DNA of 64,000 nt from Marinobacter iranensis (GCF_029207565.1 NZ_JANCMW010000011.1:1-64000); one strand, 5' to 3'; shown: positions 34,401 to 44,674, numbered from the stretch's first letter. Made by a program: numbers and translations. The notes: generated by a model not told the origin, from the letters alone.

Positions 34401-34733
34401 ATGACCGGTAAGATTTCCCACATCGTTATCACAGCCGTAGCGGTTTGCCTGCTGGCTTTTTCCTCCGTAGGTCATGCCCAGGCCATTGACGAAGAGCCCT
34501 CGGCACTGGCAATGACCGGCGATGCCCTGTTCGTACGCCCGGCCCTGTTTGCCACTACCGTTGTGGGAAGCGTGGTGTATCTTGTGTCCCTGCCCTTCTC
34601 CGCACTGGGCGGTAACGCCGCTGAAGCCGGTGAAGTGCTGGTTGTTGGCCCGGCCAAAGCCACCTTCGTGCGCTGCCTGGGTTGCACCCGCACCGGCAGG
34701 AAGCCAGACACCGTCGAGCAAAGCGGTAACTGA
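34401..34733 (+). CDS. Small secreted hypothetical protein
   Basis: This 110-residue protein has a signal peptide (VITAVAVCLLAFSSVGHAQA, cleavage after HAQA) and a hydrophobic stretch about 45-70 (FATTVVGSVVYLVSLPFSALGG). A C-terminal motif GEVLVVGPAKATFVRCLGC follows. The two cysteines of CLGC may form a disulphide or bind a ligand. The ATG has CAGGAG upstream. I do not recognise a characterised family. It is followed by a terminator hairpin and so is probably monocistronic. About 190 bases upstream are non-coding, with no confident promoter. Confidence 0.7.
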   Translation: MTGKISHIVITAVAVCLLAFSSVGHAQAIDEEPSALAMTGDALFVRPALFATTVVGSVVYLVSLPFSALGGNAAEAGEVLVVGPAKATFVRCLGCTRTGRKPDTVEQSGN

Positions 34734-34772
34734 TCCGTAAAATCCCGCCTTGCCAATTGTCGTATTCTTCGG

Positions 34773-34810
34773 CAGCCTGAAGTCCAATCAACTTCAGGCT
34801 GTTTCTGTTT
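34773..34810 (+). terminator. Intrinsic terminator after the small secreted protein gene
   Basis: CAGCCTGAAGT and ACTTCAGGCTG are an 11-bp perfect inverted repeat with a 7-base loop, followed by TTTCTGTTT. The T-tract abuts the putative start of the next gene. Confidence 0.75.
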
Positions 34811-35500
34811 ATGGTGAACTGGCACTCACTTGATACCGTGTTTCTGGATATGGACGGGACACTGCTCGACCTGCATTTCGACAACCATTTCTGGCTTGAG
34901 CACCTGCCCAGACGTTACGCCGAGCACAACAATCTCACCCCTGAAGCAGCTCGCGATACCATTATCCCAATGATCATGGCCGAACGCGGCTCCCTGAACT
35001 GGTACTGCACCGATTACTGGAGTGACCGGCTGGACCTGGATATCACCGGCCTCAAGGCCGAAGTGGGGGAACGCATTGGCTACCGGCCCCACGTCACCGA
35101 TTTTCTTGATGCCGTACGCAACGCCGGCCTGCGCTCGGTGATCGTCACCAACTGCCATCCCGACCCGCTCAGCCTGAAACTGCAGCGCACCGGCCTGGAC
35201 AGCCGGGTGGACAACATCATTTCCAGCCACCAACTGGGCAAACCCAAGGAAGACCCCGCTTTCTGGCAGGACCTGGCCCGGCTTGAGGCCTACCGGCCCG
35301 CCGCCACCCTGATGGTGGACGACAGCTTCCCGGTACTGGAAAGCGCCCGCACCGCCGGCATCGCCCAGTGCCTTGCCATCCTCGCGCCAGACAGCAAACA
35401 GGCCGCCCGGGAGAGCCACCCGGACATTCCCTCGATCCATCACTTCGATGAAATCCTGCCGGCCCTGCGTCAGCGCCAGCCCCTGCCATCCGGCCAGTGA
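34811..35500 (+). CDS. yrfG: HAD-superfamily purine nucleotidase (YrfG type)
   Basis: This 229-residue HAD hydrolase has motif I DMDGTLLDLHFDNHFW, motif II VTNCHPDP, the Lys of motif III in GKPKEDPAFW and motif IV MVDDSFPV. The long DLHFDNHFWLEHLPRRYAE cap start is typical of the GMP/IMP nucleotidase YrfG, which dephosphorylates purine monophosphates. The neighbours hslR and hslO match the yrfG-hslR-hslO order in other gammaproteobacteria. The ATG directly follows a terminator T-run and has no good ribosome-binding site, so a downstream start (GTG at 34814) is possible. Confidence 0.9.
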   Translation: MVNWHSLDTVFLDMDGTLLDLHFDNHFWLEHLPRRYAEHNNLTPEAARDTIIPMIMAERGSLNWYCTDYWSDRLDLDITGLKAEVGERIGYRPHVTDFLDAVRNAGLRSVIVTNCHPDPLSLKLQRTGLDSRVDNIISSHQLGKPKEDPAFWQDLARLEAYRPAATLMVDDSFPVLESARTAGIAQCLAILAPDSKQAARESHPDIPSIHHFDEILPALRQRQPLPSGQ

Positions 35501-35541
35501 GACAGCTATACTATGGCTATACGCTCATCAGGTGAGGAGAC

Positions 35542-35949
35542 ATGACGGCAACCACCACTGACGACACCCGCGTAAGACTCGACAAATGGCTGTGGGCAGC
35601 ACGCTTCTATAAAACCCGCAACCTCGCCAAACAGGCCATCGAAGGGGGCAAGGTCCACTACAACAGCCAGCGCACCAAACCCGGCAAACTGGTGGAACCC
35701 GGCGCCAAAGTCACCCTGCGACAGGGATGGCAGGAGCGCATCGTCATCGTGGACGACCTCAGCGAACGTCGTAAGGGAGCACCTGAGGCGCAAAAGCTCT
35801 ACCACGAAACCGAAGACAGCGTGAAACGCCGGGAAGAGCTCTCATGGCAGCGCAAAACCATGCAGGCGGCACAATTACCACCGGCCCGACGGCCCTCCAA
35901 GAAAGACCGCCGGGACATACAGCGCTTCCGGGAACAGAACGGGCTCTAG
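35542..35949 (+). CDS. hslR: Ribosome-associated heat-shock protein Hsp15
   Basis: This 135-residue protein has an N-terminal S4 RNA-binding domain (RLDKWLWAARFYKTRNLAKQAIEGGKVHYN) and a basic C-terminal tail rich in Arg and Lys. Hsp15 binds 50S subunits carrying stalled nascent chains. The ATG has GAGGAG upstream. It lies between yrfG and hslO. Confidence 0.93.
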   Translation: MTATTTDDTRVRLDKWLWAARFYKTRNLAKQAIEGGKVHYNSQRTKPGKLVEPGAKVTLRQGWQERIVIVDDLSERRKGAPEAQKLYHETEDSVKRREELSWQRKTMQAAQLPPARRPSKKDRRDIQRFREQNGL

Positions 35950-36010
35950 TATTCCGTGCTTCCCGCCCCAATGATTACCGATTCCGCCTTTAACGCTCAG
36001 GAGAAAACAC

Positions 36011-36865
36011 ATGGCATCCCGGGACCAGTTCCAGCGATTTATATTTGAAGACAGCCAGGTCCGGGGAGCCTGGGTGAAGCTGAATGACAGCTACAGCGAA
36101 ATCGGCAACCAGGCGCCCTATCCCGCCTCTGTGCGGCGCATGCTGGGGGAATCCCTGGTGGCCAGCGTACTGATGAGCAGCACCCTCAAGTTTGAAGGCA
36201 CCCTGTCCCTGCAGGCCCAGGGCAACGGCCCGCTGCGCACCCTGATGGCCGAGTGCAGCCACGACCGCTTTATCCGTGGCCTGGCCCGCTACGACGAACA
36301 CGCGGTTACCGAGGAATCACTGGACGCACTGCTGGGCGAGGGCCGTATGGCCATCACCATCTCCCCGGACAAGGGCCAGCGCTACCAGGGCGTGGTGCCC
36401 CGGGAAGAGGAAAACCTGGCCGGCTGCCTGGAAGAATACTTCGAGCGCTCCGAACAGATTCCCACCAGCTTCTTCCTGTTCGCCGACGAAACCAGCAGCG
36501 CCGGATTGATGCTGCAGAAACTGCCCGGTAACACCGAACAGGACTCCGACCTGTGGGACCGCCTCAACCATCTGGCCAGCACCGTGGAAGCCGAAGAGCT
36601 GCTGACCCTGGACAGCGAAACCGTGCTTCACCGCCTGTTCCACGAAGAAACCGTGCGTCTGTTCGACGCCGAACCTGTCGCCTTCCGTTGCAGTTGTTCA
36701 AGGGAAAGAACCCTGGGCGCGCTGGAGGCCATCGGTAAGGAAGAGTGCTACAGTATCCTCGATGAACAGGGCTCCATCGAAATGGACTGCCAGTTCTGTT
36801 ACCAACACTATCGCTTCGATAGAAATGATATTGATCACCTTTTCACCGGCCATACGTTACACTGA
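36011..36865 (+). CDS. hslO: Redox-regulated chaperone Hsp33
   Basis: This 284-residue protein has the Hsp33 substrate-binding fold (ARYDEHAVTEESLDALLGEGRMAITISPDKGQRYQGVV) and the C-terminal redox switch CSC...DCQFC with four zinc-binding cysteines. Oxidation releases zinc and activates holdase activity. It follows hslR by 61 bases. A strong terminator hairpin follows the stop. Confidence 0.95.
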   Translation: MASRDQFQRFIFEDSQVRGAWVKLNDSYSEIGNQAPYPASVRRMLGESLVASVLMSSTLKFEGTLSLQAQGNGPLRTLMAECSHDRFIRGLARYDEHAVTEESLDALLGEGRMAITISPDKGQRYQGVVPREEENLAGCLEEYFERSEQIPTSFFLFADETSSAGLMLQKLPGNTEQDSDLWDRLNHLASTVEAEELLTLDSETVLHRLFHEETVRLFDAEPVAFRCSCSRERTLGALEAIGKEECYSILDEQGSIEMDCQFCYQHYRFDRNDIDHLFTGHTLH

Positions 36866-36881
36866 ACACCCGGCTGAACGG

Positions 36882-36926
36882 CCCGGAAGCCAGTCACAGA
36901 GCGGCTTCCGGGGCAGTCGTTTTTTA
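36882..36926 (+). terminator. Intrinsic terminator downstream of hslO
   Basis: CCCGGAAGCC (36882-36891) and GGCTTCCGGG (36903-36912) form a 10-bp stem, followed after a few bases by a run of T. Confidence 0.75.
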
Positions 36927-37043
36927 CCGGCGTCTCTGGCATAATAGCGCGCCTGAATTGACCCGATTGCTCAGATTTCCGTCAATTTTTTTCAGGGGGG
37001 ACGGCCTGGGCAATCACGATCACATCCCGAGGGCGAGGTCGAA

Positions 37044-38576
37044 GTGAGTAACACTTATAATGATCTGAGTGCAGCACACCTGGTTGAGCTGGCACTGGAA
37101 AGACGCGAAGGCCAACTGGCCGCAAACGGTTCCCTGGTGGTCAAAACCGGTGAACGCACGGGCCGGTCCCCGAAAGACCGCTATATCGTCGAGGAGCCAA
37201 GCACCTCTGACGACATCCACTGGGGGCCCATCAACCGCCCTTTCGACGCGGAAAAGTTCGATGCCCTCTGGGACCGCGTTGAAGCCTACATCGCCGAGAA
37301 AGACAGCTTTGTAAGCCATGTACACGTCGGCTCCGATCCCGAACACTACCTTCCGGTACGCATGACCACCGAAACCGCCTGGCAGAACCTCTTCGGCCAG
37401 AACCTGTTCATTCGCCCGGACAGCTTCAACCCGGCCGACAAGCAGGAATGGCAGATCCTCAATGCCGCCGACTTCGAATGCGTGCCCGAGCGTGATGGCA
37501 CCAACAGCAACGGCTGCGTGATCATCAACTTTGCCAAGCGCAAGGTACTGCTGGCTGGCATGCACTACGCCGGCGAAATGAAAAAGGCCATGTTCTCCGT
37601 GCAGAACTTCCTGCTGCCGGAAAAAGACGTGCTGCCCATGCACTGCTCCGCCAATGTGGGCGAAGACGGCGAAACCTGCCTGTTCTTCGGCCTCTCCGGC
37701 ACCGGCAAGACCACCCTCTCCGCCGACCCCGATCGTTTCCTGATCGGCGATGACGAGCATGGCTGGGGCCCCGGCACCGTTTTCAACATCGAAGGCGGCT
37801 GCTACGCCAAGTGCATCGACCTGAGCCAGAAGAACGAGCCCATCATCTGGGACGCTATCCGCTTCGGTGCCATCGTTGAAAACGTCACCATCGACCCGGA
37901 AACCCGCGAGCCGGACTACACCGACGTCTCCCTCACCGAAAACTCCCGCTGCGCCTACCCACTGGAGCACGTTGAGAAGCGCGTGATCGAAAACCGCGCC
38001 GGCGAGCCGTCACACATCGTCTTCCTGACCTGCGACATGACCGGCGTACTGCCGCCCGTGTCCATCCTCAGCAAAGAAGCTGCTGCCTACCACTTTCTCA
38101 GTGGCTACACCGCGCTGGTGGGCTCTACGGAAATGGGCTCCTCTTCCAAGCTGAAAGCCACCTTCTCCACCTGCTTCGGCGCGCCTTTCTTCCCGCGCCC
38201 GGCCGGCGTATACGCCGAACTGCTGATGAAGCGCATGGACGAGTTTGGCAGCAAGGTCTTCCTGGTAAACACCGGCTGGACCGGCGGCCCCTACGGCGTG
38301 GGCGAGCGCTTCAGCATCCCCACCACCCGTGGCATCATCGCCGCCATCCAGAATGGCGACCTGGACGACGCCGAAACCGAGCACCTGCCAACCCTGAACC
38401 TGGAAGTGCCGGTAGACGTACCAGGCGTAGACAACAACCTGCTGAACCCGCGCAACACCTGGGCCAGCAAGGAAGACTACGACGCCAAAGCCGCCGAACT
38501 GATTGGTCAGTTTGTAGAAAACTTCAAGAAGTTTGATGTTTCCGACGCCATTGTGAAGGCCGGGCCGAAAGCGTAA
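37044..38576 (+). CDS. pckA: Phosphoenolpyruvate carboxykinase (ATP)
   Basis: This 510-residue enzyme converts oxaloacetate and ATP to phosphoenolpyruvate, the first committed step of gluconeogenesis. Visible features are the [14 protein letters not shown] substrate segment, the P-loop [11 protein letters not shown], the metal-binding DDEHGW and the adenine-binding [14 protein letters not shown] region. The start is GTG with a GAGG upstream. It lies after hslO behind a terminator and has its own terminator at 38596-38628. That terminator is the left border of the pentonate island. Confidence 0.97.
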   Translation: MSNTYNDLSAAHLVELALERREGQLAANGSLVVKTGERTGRSPKDRYIVEEPSTSDDIHWGPINRPFDAEKFDALWDRVEAYIAEKDSFVSHVHVGSDPEHYLPVRMTTETAWQNLFGQNLFIRPDSFNPADKQEWQILNAADFECVPERDGTNSNGCVIINFAKRKVLLAGMHYAGEMKKAMFSVQNFLLPEKDVLPMHCSANVGEDGETCLFFGLSGTGKTTLSADPDRFLIGDDEHGWGPGTVFNIEGGCYAKCIDLSQKNEPIIWDAIRFGAIVENVTIDPETREPDYTDVSLTENSRCAYPLEHVEKRVIENRAGEPSHIVFLTCDMTGVLPPVSILSKEAAAYHFLSGYTALVGSTEMGSSSKLKATFSTCFGAPFFPRPAGVYAELLMKRMDEFGSKVFLVNTGWTGGPYGVGERFSIPTTRGIIAAIQNGDLDDAETEHLPTLNLEVPVDVPGVDNNLLNPRNTWASKEDYDAKAAELIGQFVENFKKFDVSDAIVKAGPKA

Positions 38577-38595
38577 GCCCGCCTTTACTGAGGAA

Positions 38596-38628
38596 AGCGC
38601 CCTGCTCTTTGAGTACGGCGCTTTTTTT
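38596..38628 (+). terminator. pckA intrinsic terminator (left copy)
   Basis: AGCGCC and GGCGCT pair around a 15-base loop and are followed by seven T residues. The segment 38603-38635 reappears with a single mismatch at 50599-50631. Confidence 0.8.
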
Positions 38629-38635
38629 GTGCCTT
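38603..38635. repeat. Island-flanking direct repeat, left copy
   Basis: The 33-nt segment begins TGCTCTTTGAGTACGGCG, runs through the terminator T-tract and ends GTGCCTT. The first 26 bases are identical to 50599-50624 and the last 7 differ by one base. About 12 kb of pentonate-catabolism genes lie between the copies. Confidence 0.85.
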
Positions 38636-38660
38636 ATTCAAAGCGTCCCCCTAGAAGAGA

Positions 38661-38780
38661 CTAGGCTGGGCCGTCGGGGGAGGAGGAATCGCTATCGCTG
38701 GAACTGCCATTGCACCCCGTCAGTATCAGGGCTATTGCGGTCGCGAATCCCAGGCGACCAAAAATACTCTGGGCGAAGTA
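38661..38780 (-). pseudogene. Remnant of a small lipoprotein gene at the island's left edge
   Basis: On the minus strand a frame reads RLGFATAIALILTGCNGSSS and ends DSDSSSPDGPA then stop. This is a lipoprotein signal peptide with lipobox LTGC and a short Ser-rich mature part. No ATG or GTG start with a ribosome-binding site is found upstream before an in-frame stop, so the 5' end appears lost. The rest of the 38577-39041 interval holds only the terminator, repeat and regulator upstream region. Confidence 0.4.
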
Positions 38781-38989
38781 AAGTAGCCCATTGGGCTCTC
38801 ACATTTTAGATTGAGTGCAGAACACAGTTGCGAAAGTGGCTTTGTAGCACAAAACAAATCGCGGCTGATTGGACATAGAAAGGTAAATGCGGGCTGTTAC
38901 GTCACTGTGGCGTTAGCCCCTAAAATTACCAGACAAAATCGCTCTTTCAGAAAGAACCATCAGACCTGATACAAAGGTCAACATTGACG

Positions 38990-39015
38990 AAATGTCCAAC
39001 ATACTCCACCATATG
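38990..39015. promoter_or_regulatory. Operator-like inverted repeat upstream of the GntR regulator gene
   Basis: CAACATA and TATGCTG (reverse complement CAGCATA) form an imperfect inverted repeat about 35 bases before the regulator's start. The same CAACATA/TATGTTG half-sites occur in the regulatory gap upstream of the dehydratase and TRAP genes at 43552-43586. Confidence 0.35.
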
Positions 39016-39041
39016 CTGAAATTTAATCGGATAGGCGGCTC

Positions 39042-39800
39042 GTGAAAGACAAGCAAAAGAAAATACCCTCACGGCCCAGTGTGGCCGACTTCCTGGCTGA
39101 AGCTATTTTCTCCGGCCATTACGAGCCGGGGGACTTCGTTCCCAAGGAGGTCGACCTTTGCGCGCAATTTGCCATCAACCGTTCCGCTGTACGTAGTGAC
39201 CTGCGACAACTGGTGGATGTTGGTATCATTGAGCGTATCTCCGGTCATGGCTCCAAGGTCCGAGAGTATGAGGAGTGGAGAATTCTCGACCCAGCGGTGA
39301 CCGATTGGATGACACGCTATGCCTCCCCCAACCCCAAAATCCAGCGTGAAATCCTCGCGTTTCGACTGGATGTCGAACCCTATGTCGCTATGACCGCCGC
39401 CAAGCGCGCCAAGGCACGCGATCTGGTGGCCATTGAGGAAGCCTTCGAGGGTATGGGGAAGAATCTGCACAATGCCAGCCGCCCGGAAGAGCGCCGTCTG
39501 CACAGCGATTATGACATTGCCTTCCATATCGCCATCTACAAGGCTACCCATAATATTGTCTGGGCCCAGCTTTCTCACATACTGCGCCCTTCGATCTACC
39601 TGGTGATCGAGAAATCCAACATCAGTGCCAGCGATCCCGAGGAAAGTCTGGAACGGCACCGCCGATTGATGGAATGCATTCGCACCCGTCGCCCCGACGA
39701 AGCCTTTCTCGCAGCCCAGAAAGTCCTTGAGGGCACTGCCCAAGCGCTAGGTATCGAGCCCCCCGAGAGTGCTCTAGGGCGCCATCTGAAAGCCATCTAA
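39042..39800 (+). CDS. GntR-family (FadR subfamily) regulator of the pentonate island
   Basis: This 252-residue protein has an N-terminal winged helix (SVADFLAEAIFSGHYEPGDFVPKEVDLCAQFAINRSAVRSDLRQL) and a C-terminal all-helical FCD ligand-binding domain with metal-site residues (SDYDIAFHIAIYKATHN and a later ERHRRLMECI). FCD regulators commonly sense sugar acids and repress uptake and catabolic genes. Position at one end of the pentonate genes implies it controls them, with a pentonate or 2-keto-3-deoxy acid as possible inducer. The start is GTG with a weak GGCGGC upstream. An operator-like repeat precedes it. Confidence 0.85.
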   Translation: MKDKQKKIPSRPSVADFLAEAIFSGHYEPGDFVPKEVDLCAQFAINRSAVRSDLRQLVDVGIIERISGHGSKVREYEEWRILDPAVTDWMTRYASPNPKIQREILAFRLDVEPYVAMTAAKRAKARDLVAIEEAFEGMGKNLHNASRPEERRLHSDYDIAFHIAIYKATHNIVWAQLSHILRPSIYLVIEKSNISASDPEESLERHRRLMECIRTRRPDEAFLAAQKVLEGTAQALGIEPPESALGRHLKAI

Positions 39801-39858
39801 CCCAGCTTCGAATATACATGACCGGCACCTTGATTGACGCCAGCCATGTCATGTTTTT

Positions 39859-41664
39859 TCAGTGATTGTCTCGAGGCGGGCTACGTCGGGCAACATCGCG
39901 GTACTTGGTAGCCATATCCAGCGTCATCCCCCGGTCCAAAGGCTCTATCAGGCTGCGCTGAATTTCCTGCCATGGCGTCTGGTGCGCCGGATATTGATAG
40001 CCCCCGGCGGCTTTCAGGCGCTGCCGGCGCGCTTCAAGCTCGGTATCGTCAATCAATAATCTGACTTCGCCGTTCTTCAGATCAACCCTCAAGCAGTCGC
40101 CGGTTTCAAGCAACGCCAAGCCGCCGCCGATGGCCGCTTCAGGCGAAGCGTTAAGGATTGAAGGAGAGCCCGAGGTACCCGACTGCCGGCCGTCTCCCAG
40201 GCATGGCAGCGATTCGACACCAGCCCTGATCAACGCTTCGGGAGGTTGCATATTCACAACTTCCGCCCCGCCGGGATGACCTACTGGCCCAGCTCCGCGC
40301 ATGACCAGAATAGTATGAGCGTCTATTCCCAGGGCAGAATCATCGATTCGTGCGTGATAGTCTTCAGATCCATCGAATACCACCACTTTTCCCTCGAAAG
40401 CATCTGGGGAGTCAGGGTCGCTCAAGAAGCGTTGACGGAATTCACGCGAAATGACACTGGTCTTCATCAGGGCGGATTCGAAAAGGTTGCCTTTGAGATT
40501 GAGAAAACCAGCATGTTTGACTAGGGGATTGTCGTAACGCCGGATTACCTCGGGGTCGCAGGTTTCACTATGTTCAACGTTGGCTGCGATGCTGCGGCCA
40601 TTGACCGTCAGGGTCTCACCATTAAGGCGTTCCGCCTTGAGCAATTCATACAGGATTGCGGGCACCCCCCCGGCGCGATAGAACTCCTCACTGAGATAGG
40701 CTCCTGCCGGTATGATATTGGCGAGCAGCGGTATTTCATGACCGAGACGCTGCCAGTCATCGTTGCTCAGTTCGACGCCCGAATGTCTGGCGATCGCGTT
40801 GATATGCACCGGCGCATTGGAAGACCCGCCCAGCGCCGAGCAAACCACGATTGCGTTCTCGAAGGCGGCTCGCGTTAGAATATCGCTGGGGCGCAGATCT
40901 TCCCATACCATCGCCACACTTCGCTGACCAGTTTCATATGCCACCGCGGCACGTTCCTTGTAGGGAGCCGGAATCATCGCCGACCCAGGAAGACTCATCC
41001 CCAACGCCTCGGCCATGGAGTTCATGGTGGAAGCGGTGCCCATGGTGTTGCAGTGGCCAATGGAAGGAGCGGAATTGGCGGTGCGGGAAAGAAACTCATC
41101 GTAATTGATGTCGCCGGCTGCCAGACGTTTGCGCAACTCCCAGATAATCGTTCCGGAACCGACACGTTCGCTGCCTCGCCACCCATTCAACATGGGACCA
41201 CCCGAAAGCACGATGGCGGGAATATTGACCGTTACCGCGGCCATCAGGCAGGCCGGGGTGGTCTTGTCGCAGCCGGTGGTCAGCACCACGCCGTCCAGGG
41301 GATAACCGTGCAGGATTTCCACCAACCCCAGGTAAGCCAGGTTGCGATCCAGCGCAGCTGTCGGGCGCCGTACATTCTCGTGGATGGGATGCATGGGAAA
41401 CTCGAAGGGAACCCCTCCAGCTTCACGAATACCGTCCTTGACTCTTTTCACCAGCTCTATGTGATGGCGATTGCAGGGAGTCAGGTCGGAACCGGACTGC
41501 GCGATCCCGATGATCGGCTTGCCGCTCGTCAATTCTTCCAGCGTGATGCCGTAGTTCATGTAGCGTTCGATACACAACGCGGTGGTGCCGGGGTGTTCAG
41601 GATTATCAAACCACCAGCGTGAACGTAGTTTATCGGCAGTCATTTTGTCGTTTTTTTCAGACAT
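39859..41664 (-). CDS. xylD: D-xylonate dehydratase-type IlvD/Edd protein
   Basis: This 601-residue member of the IlvD/Edd family has the Fe-S and Mg binding pattern: [28 protein letters not shown] and [13 protein letters not shown] cysteines. The N-terminus ([25 protein letters not shown]) and [17 protein letters not shown] segment are characteristic of the Caulobacter XylD-like xylonate dehydratases. It would convert D-xylonate to 2-keto-3-deoxy-D-xylonate. The ATG at 41664 has GGAGG upstream. It is 32 bases downstream of the arabinonate-type dehydratase, in one operon divergent from the TRAP genes. Confidence 0.85.
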   Translation of the reverse strand: MSEKNDKMTADKLRSRWWFDNPEHPGTTALCIERYMNYGITLEELTSGKPIIGIAQSGSDLTPCNRHHIELVKRVKDGIREAGGVPFEFPMHPIHENVRRPTAALDRNLAYLGLVEILHGYPLDGVVLTTGCDKTTPACLMAAVTVNIPAIVLSGGPMLNGWRGSERVGSGTIIWELRKRLAAGDINYDEFLSRTANSAPSIGHCNTMGTASTMNSMAEALGMSLPGSAMIPAPYKERAAVAYETGQRSVAMVWEDLRPSDILTRAAFENAIVVCSALGGSSNAPVHINAIARHSGVELSNDDWQRLGHEIPLLANIIPAGAYLSEEFYRAGGVPAILYELLKAERLNGETLTVNGRSIAANVEHSETCDPEVIRRYDNPLVKHAGFLNLKGNLFESALMKTSVISREFRQRFLSDPDSPDAFEGKVVVFDGSEDYHARIDDSALGIDAHTILVMRGAGPVGHPGGAEVVNMQPPEALIRAGVESLPCLGDGRQSGTSGSPSILNASPEAAIGGGLALLETGDCLRVDLKNGEVRLLIDDTELEARRQRLKAAGGYQYPAHQTPWQEIQRSLIEPLDRGMTLDMATKYRDVARRSPPRDNH

Positions 41665-41696
41665 GGAGCCTCCAGCCCTTGAGATTTCAGCCATCC

Positions 41697-43442
41697 TTAA
41701 TGCGAGTGCCGCGGTACATCGGCGCCACGACAGCCGACAAGGAAGTCAAAATCACAGCCTTCGTCCGCCTGTAACACATGCTCGATATATAACTGGCGAT
41801 AGCCGCCGTCACTGGCGATACGCCGCGATTTTTCGGTGGGATCACTTCCGGCCAGGCGGGAAGTAAGCTCGGCATCGCTGATATCCAGATGCAAGTTACC
41901 GGCCTCACAGTCGAGTTCGATCCAATCACCTTCATGCACGGCGGCTAGAGGGCCACCGGCAGCCGCTTCCGGTGCTACGTGCAGTACCACCGTGCCGTAA
42001 GCCGTACCGCTCATGCGTGCATCCGAGATGCGCACCATGTCGGTCACGCCTTGTTCGAGCAGCTTTGACGGCAAACCCATATTGCCAACCTCGGCCATGC
42101 CGTGATAACCGCGGGGGCCACAGTTTTTCATTACCAATATGCTATTTGCGTCGACATCCAGGTCGGGGTCGTTGATGCGCGCCTTGTAATGGTCGAAATC
42201 TTCAAAGACCACCGCGCGCCCGCGATGCTTCATCAATTCAGGGCTCGCCGCTGATGGTTTGAGTACGGCACCGTTGGGAGCCAGGTTGCCGCGCAGCACA
42301 CACATCCCACCATCAGCAAGCAGTGGACTATCCAGTGCGCGGATGACCTCATCATTGTAAAGCGGCGCATCCTGAACGTTTTCCCACAAAGTTCTGCCGT
42401 TGACGGTCAAGGCATCCTTATGGGGTAGGCGGTCAGCCTCTCCCAGACGCCGCAGTACCGCAGGCAGCCCTCCGGCATAGTAGAACTCCTCCATCAAAAA
42501 GCGCCCCGACGGCTGAAGGTCAACAATCGTGGGCGTGCCACGTCCGATACGAGTCCAGTCATCAAGGGCCAGATCCACACCGATACGGCCGGCAATCGCT
42601 TTGAGATGAATCACCGCATTGGTTGATCCACCAATGGCGGCATTGGTGCGAATCGCATTTTCGAAGGCTTCCCGGGTCAGTATCTTCGACAAGTTCAACT
42701 CTTCATTGACCATCTCGACGATGCGATTGCCGGATAGATGCGCCAGGACGTAGCGCCGCGAATCCACCGCCGGAATTGCGGCGTTGTGGGGCAGCGAGGT
42801 GCCTAGAGACTCTGCCATGCAAGCCATGGTCGAAGCGGTACCCATGGTGTTGCAGGTACCTGCCGAACGCGACATCCCGGCTTCCGCCGCCATGAACTCA
42901 TGCATGGATATCTTGCCCGCCTTGACCTCTTCCGAAAGCTTCCAGACAACGGTGCCCGAGCCGATATCCTTGCCATTATGCTTGCCATTCAGCATTGGCC
43001 CACCGGTGACCACGATGGTGGGAATGTCGCAGCTCGCCGCACCCATCAACAACGCCGGGGTGGTCTTGTCGCACCCTACCAACAGCACCACTGCATCCAT
43101 GGGATTGCCGCGAATAGCTTCTTCGACATCCATGCTCGCCAAGTTGCGAGTAAACATTGCCGTGGGTCGCAGGTTGGATTCACCATTGGAAAACACTGGG
43201 AATTCTACCGGATAGCCTCCGGCCTCCAACACCCCTTGCTTGACGTGATCCGCAAGCTTACGAAAGTGGGCATTGCACGGTGTCAATTCCGACCAGGTAT
43301 TGCAGATACCGATGATCGGTTTACCTCGGAACTCGTGATCGGGAATCCCCTGGTTCTTCATCCAACTGCGATACATGAAACCATTCTTGTCCGCGGTACC
43401 AAACCATTCGGCACTGCGTAATGGACGCTGTCGCTGGGACAT
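41697..43442 (-). CDS. araC: L-arabinonate dehydratase-type IlvD/Edd protein
   Basis: This 581-residue IlvD/Edd dehydratase carries the cluster-binding cysteines in [36 protein letters not shown] and [14 protein letters not shown], and ends [12 protein letters not shown]. The pattern ([31 protein letters not shown]) matches rhizobial L-arabinonate dehydratase, named AraC there and unrelated to the AraC regulator. It would make 2-keto-3-deoxy-L-arabinonate. The ATG at 43442 has AAGGAG at 8 bases; the GTG at 43451 lies too close to that site. It is the first gene of the leftward unit. Confidence 0.85.
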   Translation of the reverse strand: MSQRQRPLRSAEWFGTADKNGFMYRSWMKNQGIPDHEFRGKPIIGICNTWSELTPCNAHFRKLADHVKQGVLEAGGYPVEFPVFSNGESNLRPTAMFTRNLASMDVEEAIRGNPMDAVVLLVGCDKTTPALLMGAASCDIPTIVVTGGPMLNGKHNGKDIGSGTVVWKLSEEVKAGKISMHEFMAAEAGMSRSAGTCNTMGTASTMACMAESLGTSLPHNAAIPAVDSRRYVLAHLSGNRIVEMVNEELNLSKILTREAFENAIRTNAAIGGSTNAVIHLKAIAGRIGVDLALDDWTRIGRGTPTIVDLQPSGRFLMEEFYYAGGLPAVLRRLGEADRLPHKDALTVNGRTLWENVQDAPLYNDEVIRALDSPLLADGGMCVLRGNLAPNGAVLKPSAASPELMKHRGRAVVFEDFDHYKARINDPDLDVDANSILVMKNCGPRGYHGMAEVGNMGLPSKLLEQGVTDMVRISDARMSGTAYGTVVLHVAPEAAAGGPLAAVHEGDWIELDCEAGNLHLDISDAELTSRLAGSDPTEKSRRIASDGGYRQLYIEHVLQADEGCDFDFLVGCRGADVPRHSH

Positions 43443-43551
43443 CGTAGTCACTCCTTAAAGGGGCACGGCCGACTAGCCCAACCCGTATATGGCGTAAATT
43501 CGCTTAAAACGGTACTCCCTCCCCCCTACTCTGTCGATACATACGAAAGTA

Positions 43552-43586
43552 TATGTTGAACAAATAAATCTAATAGTACAACATAG
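43552..43586. promoter_or_regulatory. Operator-like inverted repeat in the divergent dehydratase/TRAP control region
   Basis: TATGTTG and CAACATA are perfect inverted repeats about 20 bases apart, in an A+T-rich stretch between the divergent araC-type dehydratase and dctP genes. A nearby ACATAC GAAA GTATATGT adds a second imperfect repeat. These half-sites recur upstream of the GntR gene. Confidence 0.4.
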
Positions 43587-43654
43587 AAAATGCTCGGATG
43601 GGGGTTACCCCCTCCATGAAACAACAACAACAATCTTCATCGTCGGAGAAACAC

Positions 43655-44674
43655 ATGCTTAATTCGAAATACAGCCTTCTTCTTATTGTTCCCGCTTTGT
43701 TGCTGGGGCTGTCCACAGCTCAAGCAGCCGACTACAAGTGGAAATTTCAGGCATCGGAGACGTCCGGTGAGCCGAGTTTCAAAATCAAACAGGAATGGGC
43801 CAACAAGATCACCAAGATGACCAACGACCGTGTTGAAATCGAAGTAATGCCTATCAATGCCGTGGTTGGGCCGACCGAAACCTTGTCCGCTGTCAGCGCA
43901 GGCATTCTTCAAGGACACATGACCGATCCCAGCTACTTTTCAGGACAAAACCCGGCTTTCGGCATGCTGGGTAACTTGGTGGGGGCTTGGAGTAACTCCT
44001 ATGACTTCCTGGAATATATGAAATACGGCGGTGGCGAGGAGCTCTACAACGAGCTGGCTGAGCCTTATGGTGTTCACCTGATCGCTGCCGCCACTTTTCC
44101 TCTGGAATCGATCCCTTCCACCGTACCCATCGAATCTCTGGAAGATTTTGAAGGCCTGAAGATCCGCGCGCCCCAAGGCATGGTCTACAATATTTTTGAG
44201 CGCATCGGCGCGACCCCGGTCAACCTGCCCGGATCCGAAGTTTACACCGGCCTGGAGAAAGGGGTGATTGACGCCGCAGACTCCACGGTACTCTCCAACA
44301 ACGATGCCATGGGCCTGCATGCGTTCGCCCCTTACCCTCTGTATCCCGGCTTCCACTCCATGCCGATGATTGCGGTATCGATCAACAAGGATATCTGGGA
44401 TAGCTTGCCCGAGGAGTTGCAGGCCACCCTCAGCACTGCTTTCGATGGCATGTCCTATGACCTGATCGCACGTCTCAAGCTGCAGGATATCGAGACGCTG
44501 CAAAGGCTTCAGGAAGACCCTGACGTTCATCCCTACGACCTTTCTGCCGAAGACCGCAAGAAATTCCGTACTGCAGCGGAAGCGGAATGGAAAGAATGGG
44601 CTGGCAGAAACGAGATGACCCAGAAGATCTACGATTCGGCCACCGCCTTTTTGCGCTCGCGCAACCTTCTCTGA
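43655..44674 (+). CDS. dctP: TRAP transporter substrate-binding protein (DctP family)
   Basis: This 339-residue periplasmic protein has a signal peptide (NSKYSLLLIVPALLLGLSTAQA, cleavage before ADYKW) and the DctP fold, including FEGLKIRAPQGMVYNIFERIGATPVNLPGSEVYTGLEKGVIDA. The Arg in KIRAP normally binds the substrate carboxylate. It would capture a sugar acid such as D-xylonate or L-arabinonate, judged by its neighbours. The ATG at 43655 has CGGAG upstream; the frame start at 43598 would place 19 Gln/Ser-rich residues before the signal peptide. It is the first gene of the TRAP operon. Confidence 0.88.
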   Translation: MLNSKYSLLLIVPALLLGLSTAQAADYKWKFQASETSGEPSFKIKQEWANKITKMTNDRVEIEVMPINAVVGPTETLSAVSAGILQGHMTDPSYFSGQNPAFGMLGNLVGAWSNSYDFLEYMKYGGGEELYNELAEPYGVHLIAAATFPLESIPSTVPIESLEDFEGLKIRAPQGMVYNIFERIGATPVNLPGSEVYTGLEKGVIDAADSTVLSNNDAMGLHAFAPYPLYPGFHSMPMIAVSINKDIWDSLPEELQATLSTAFDGMSYDLIARLKLQDIETLQRLQEDPDVHPYDLSAEDRKKFRTAAEAEWKEWAGRNEMTQKIYDSATAFLRSRNLL

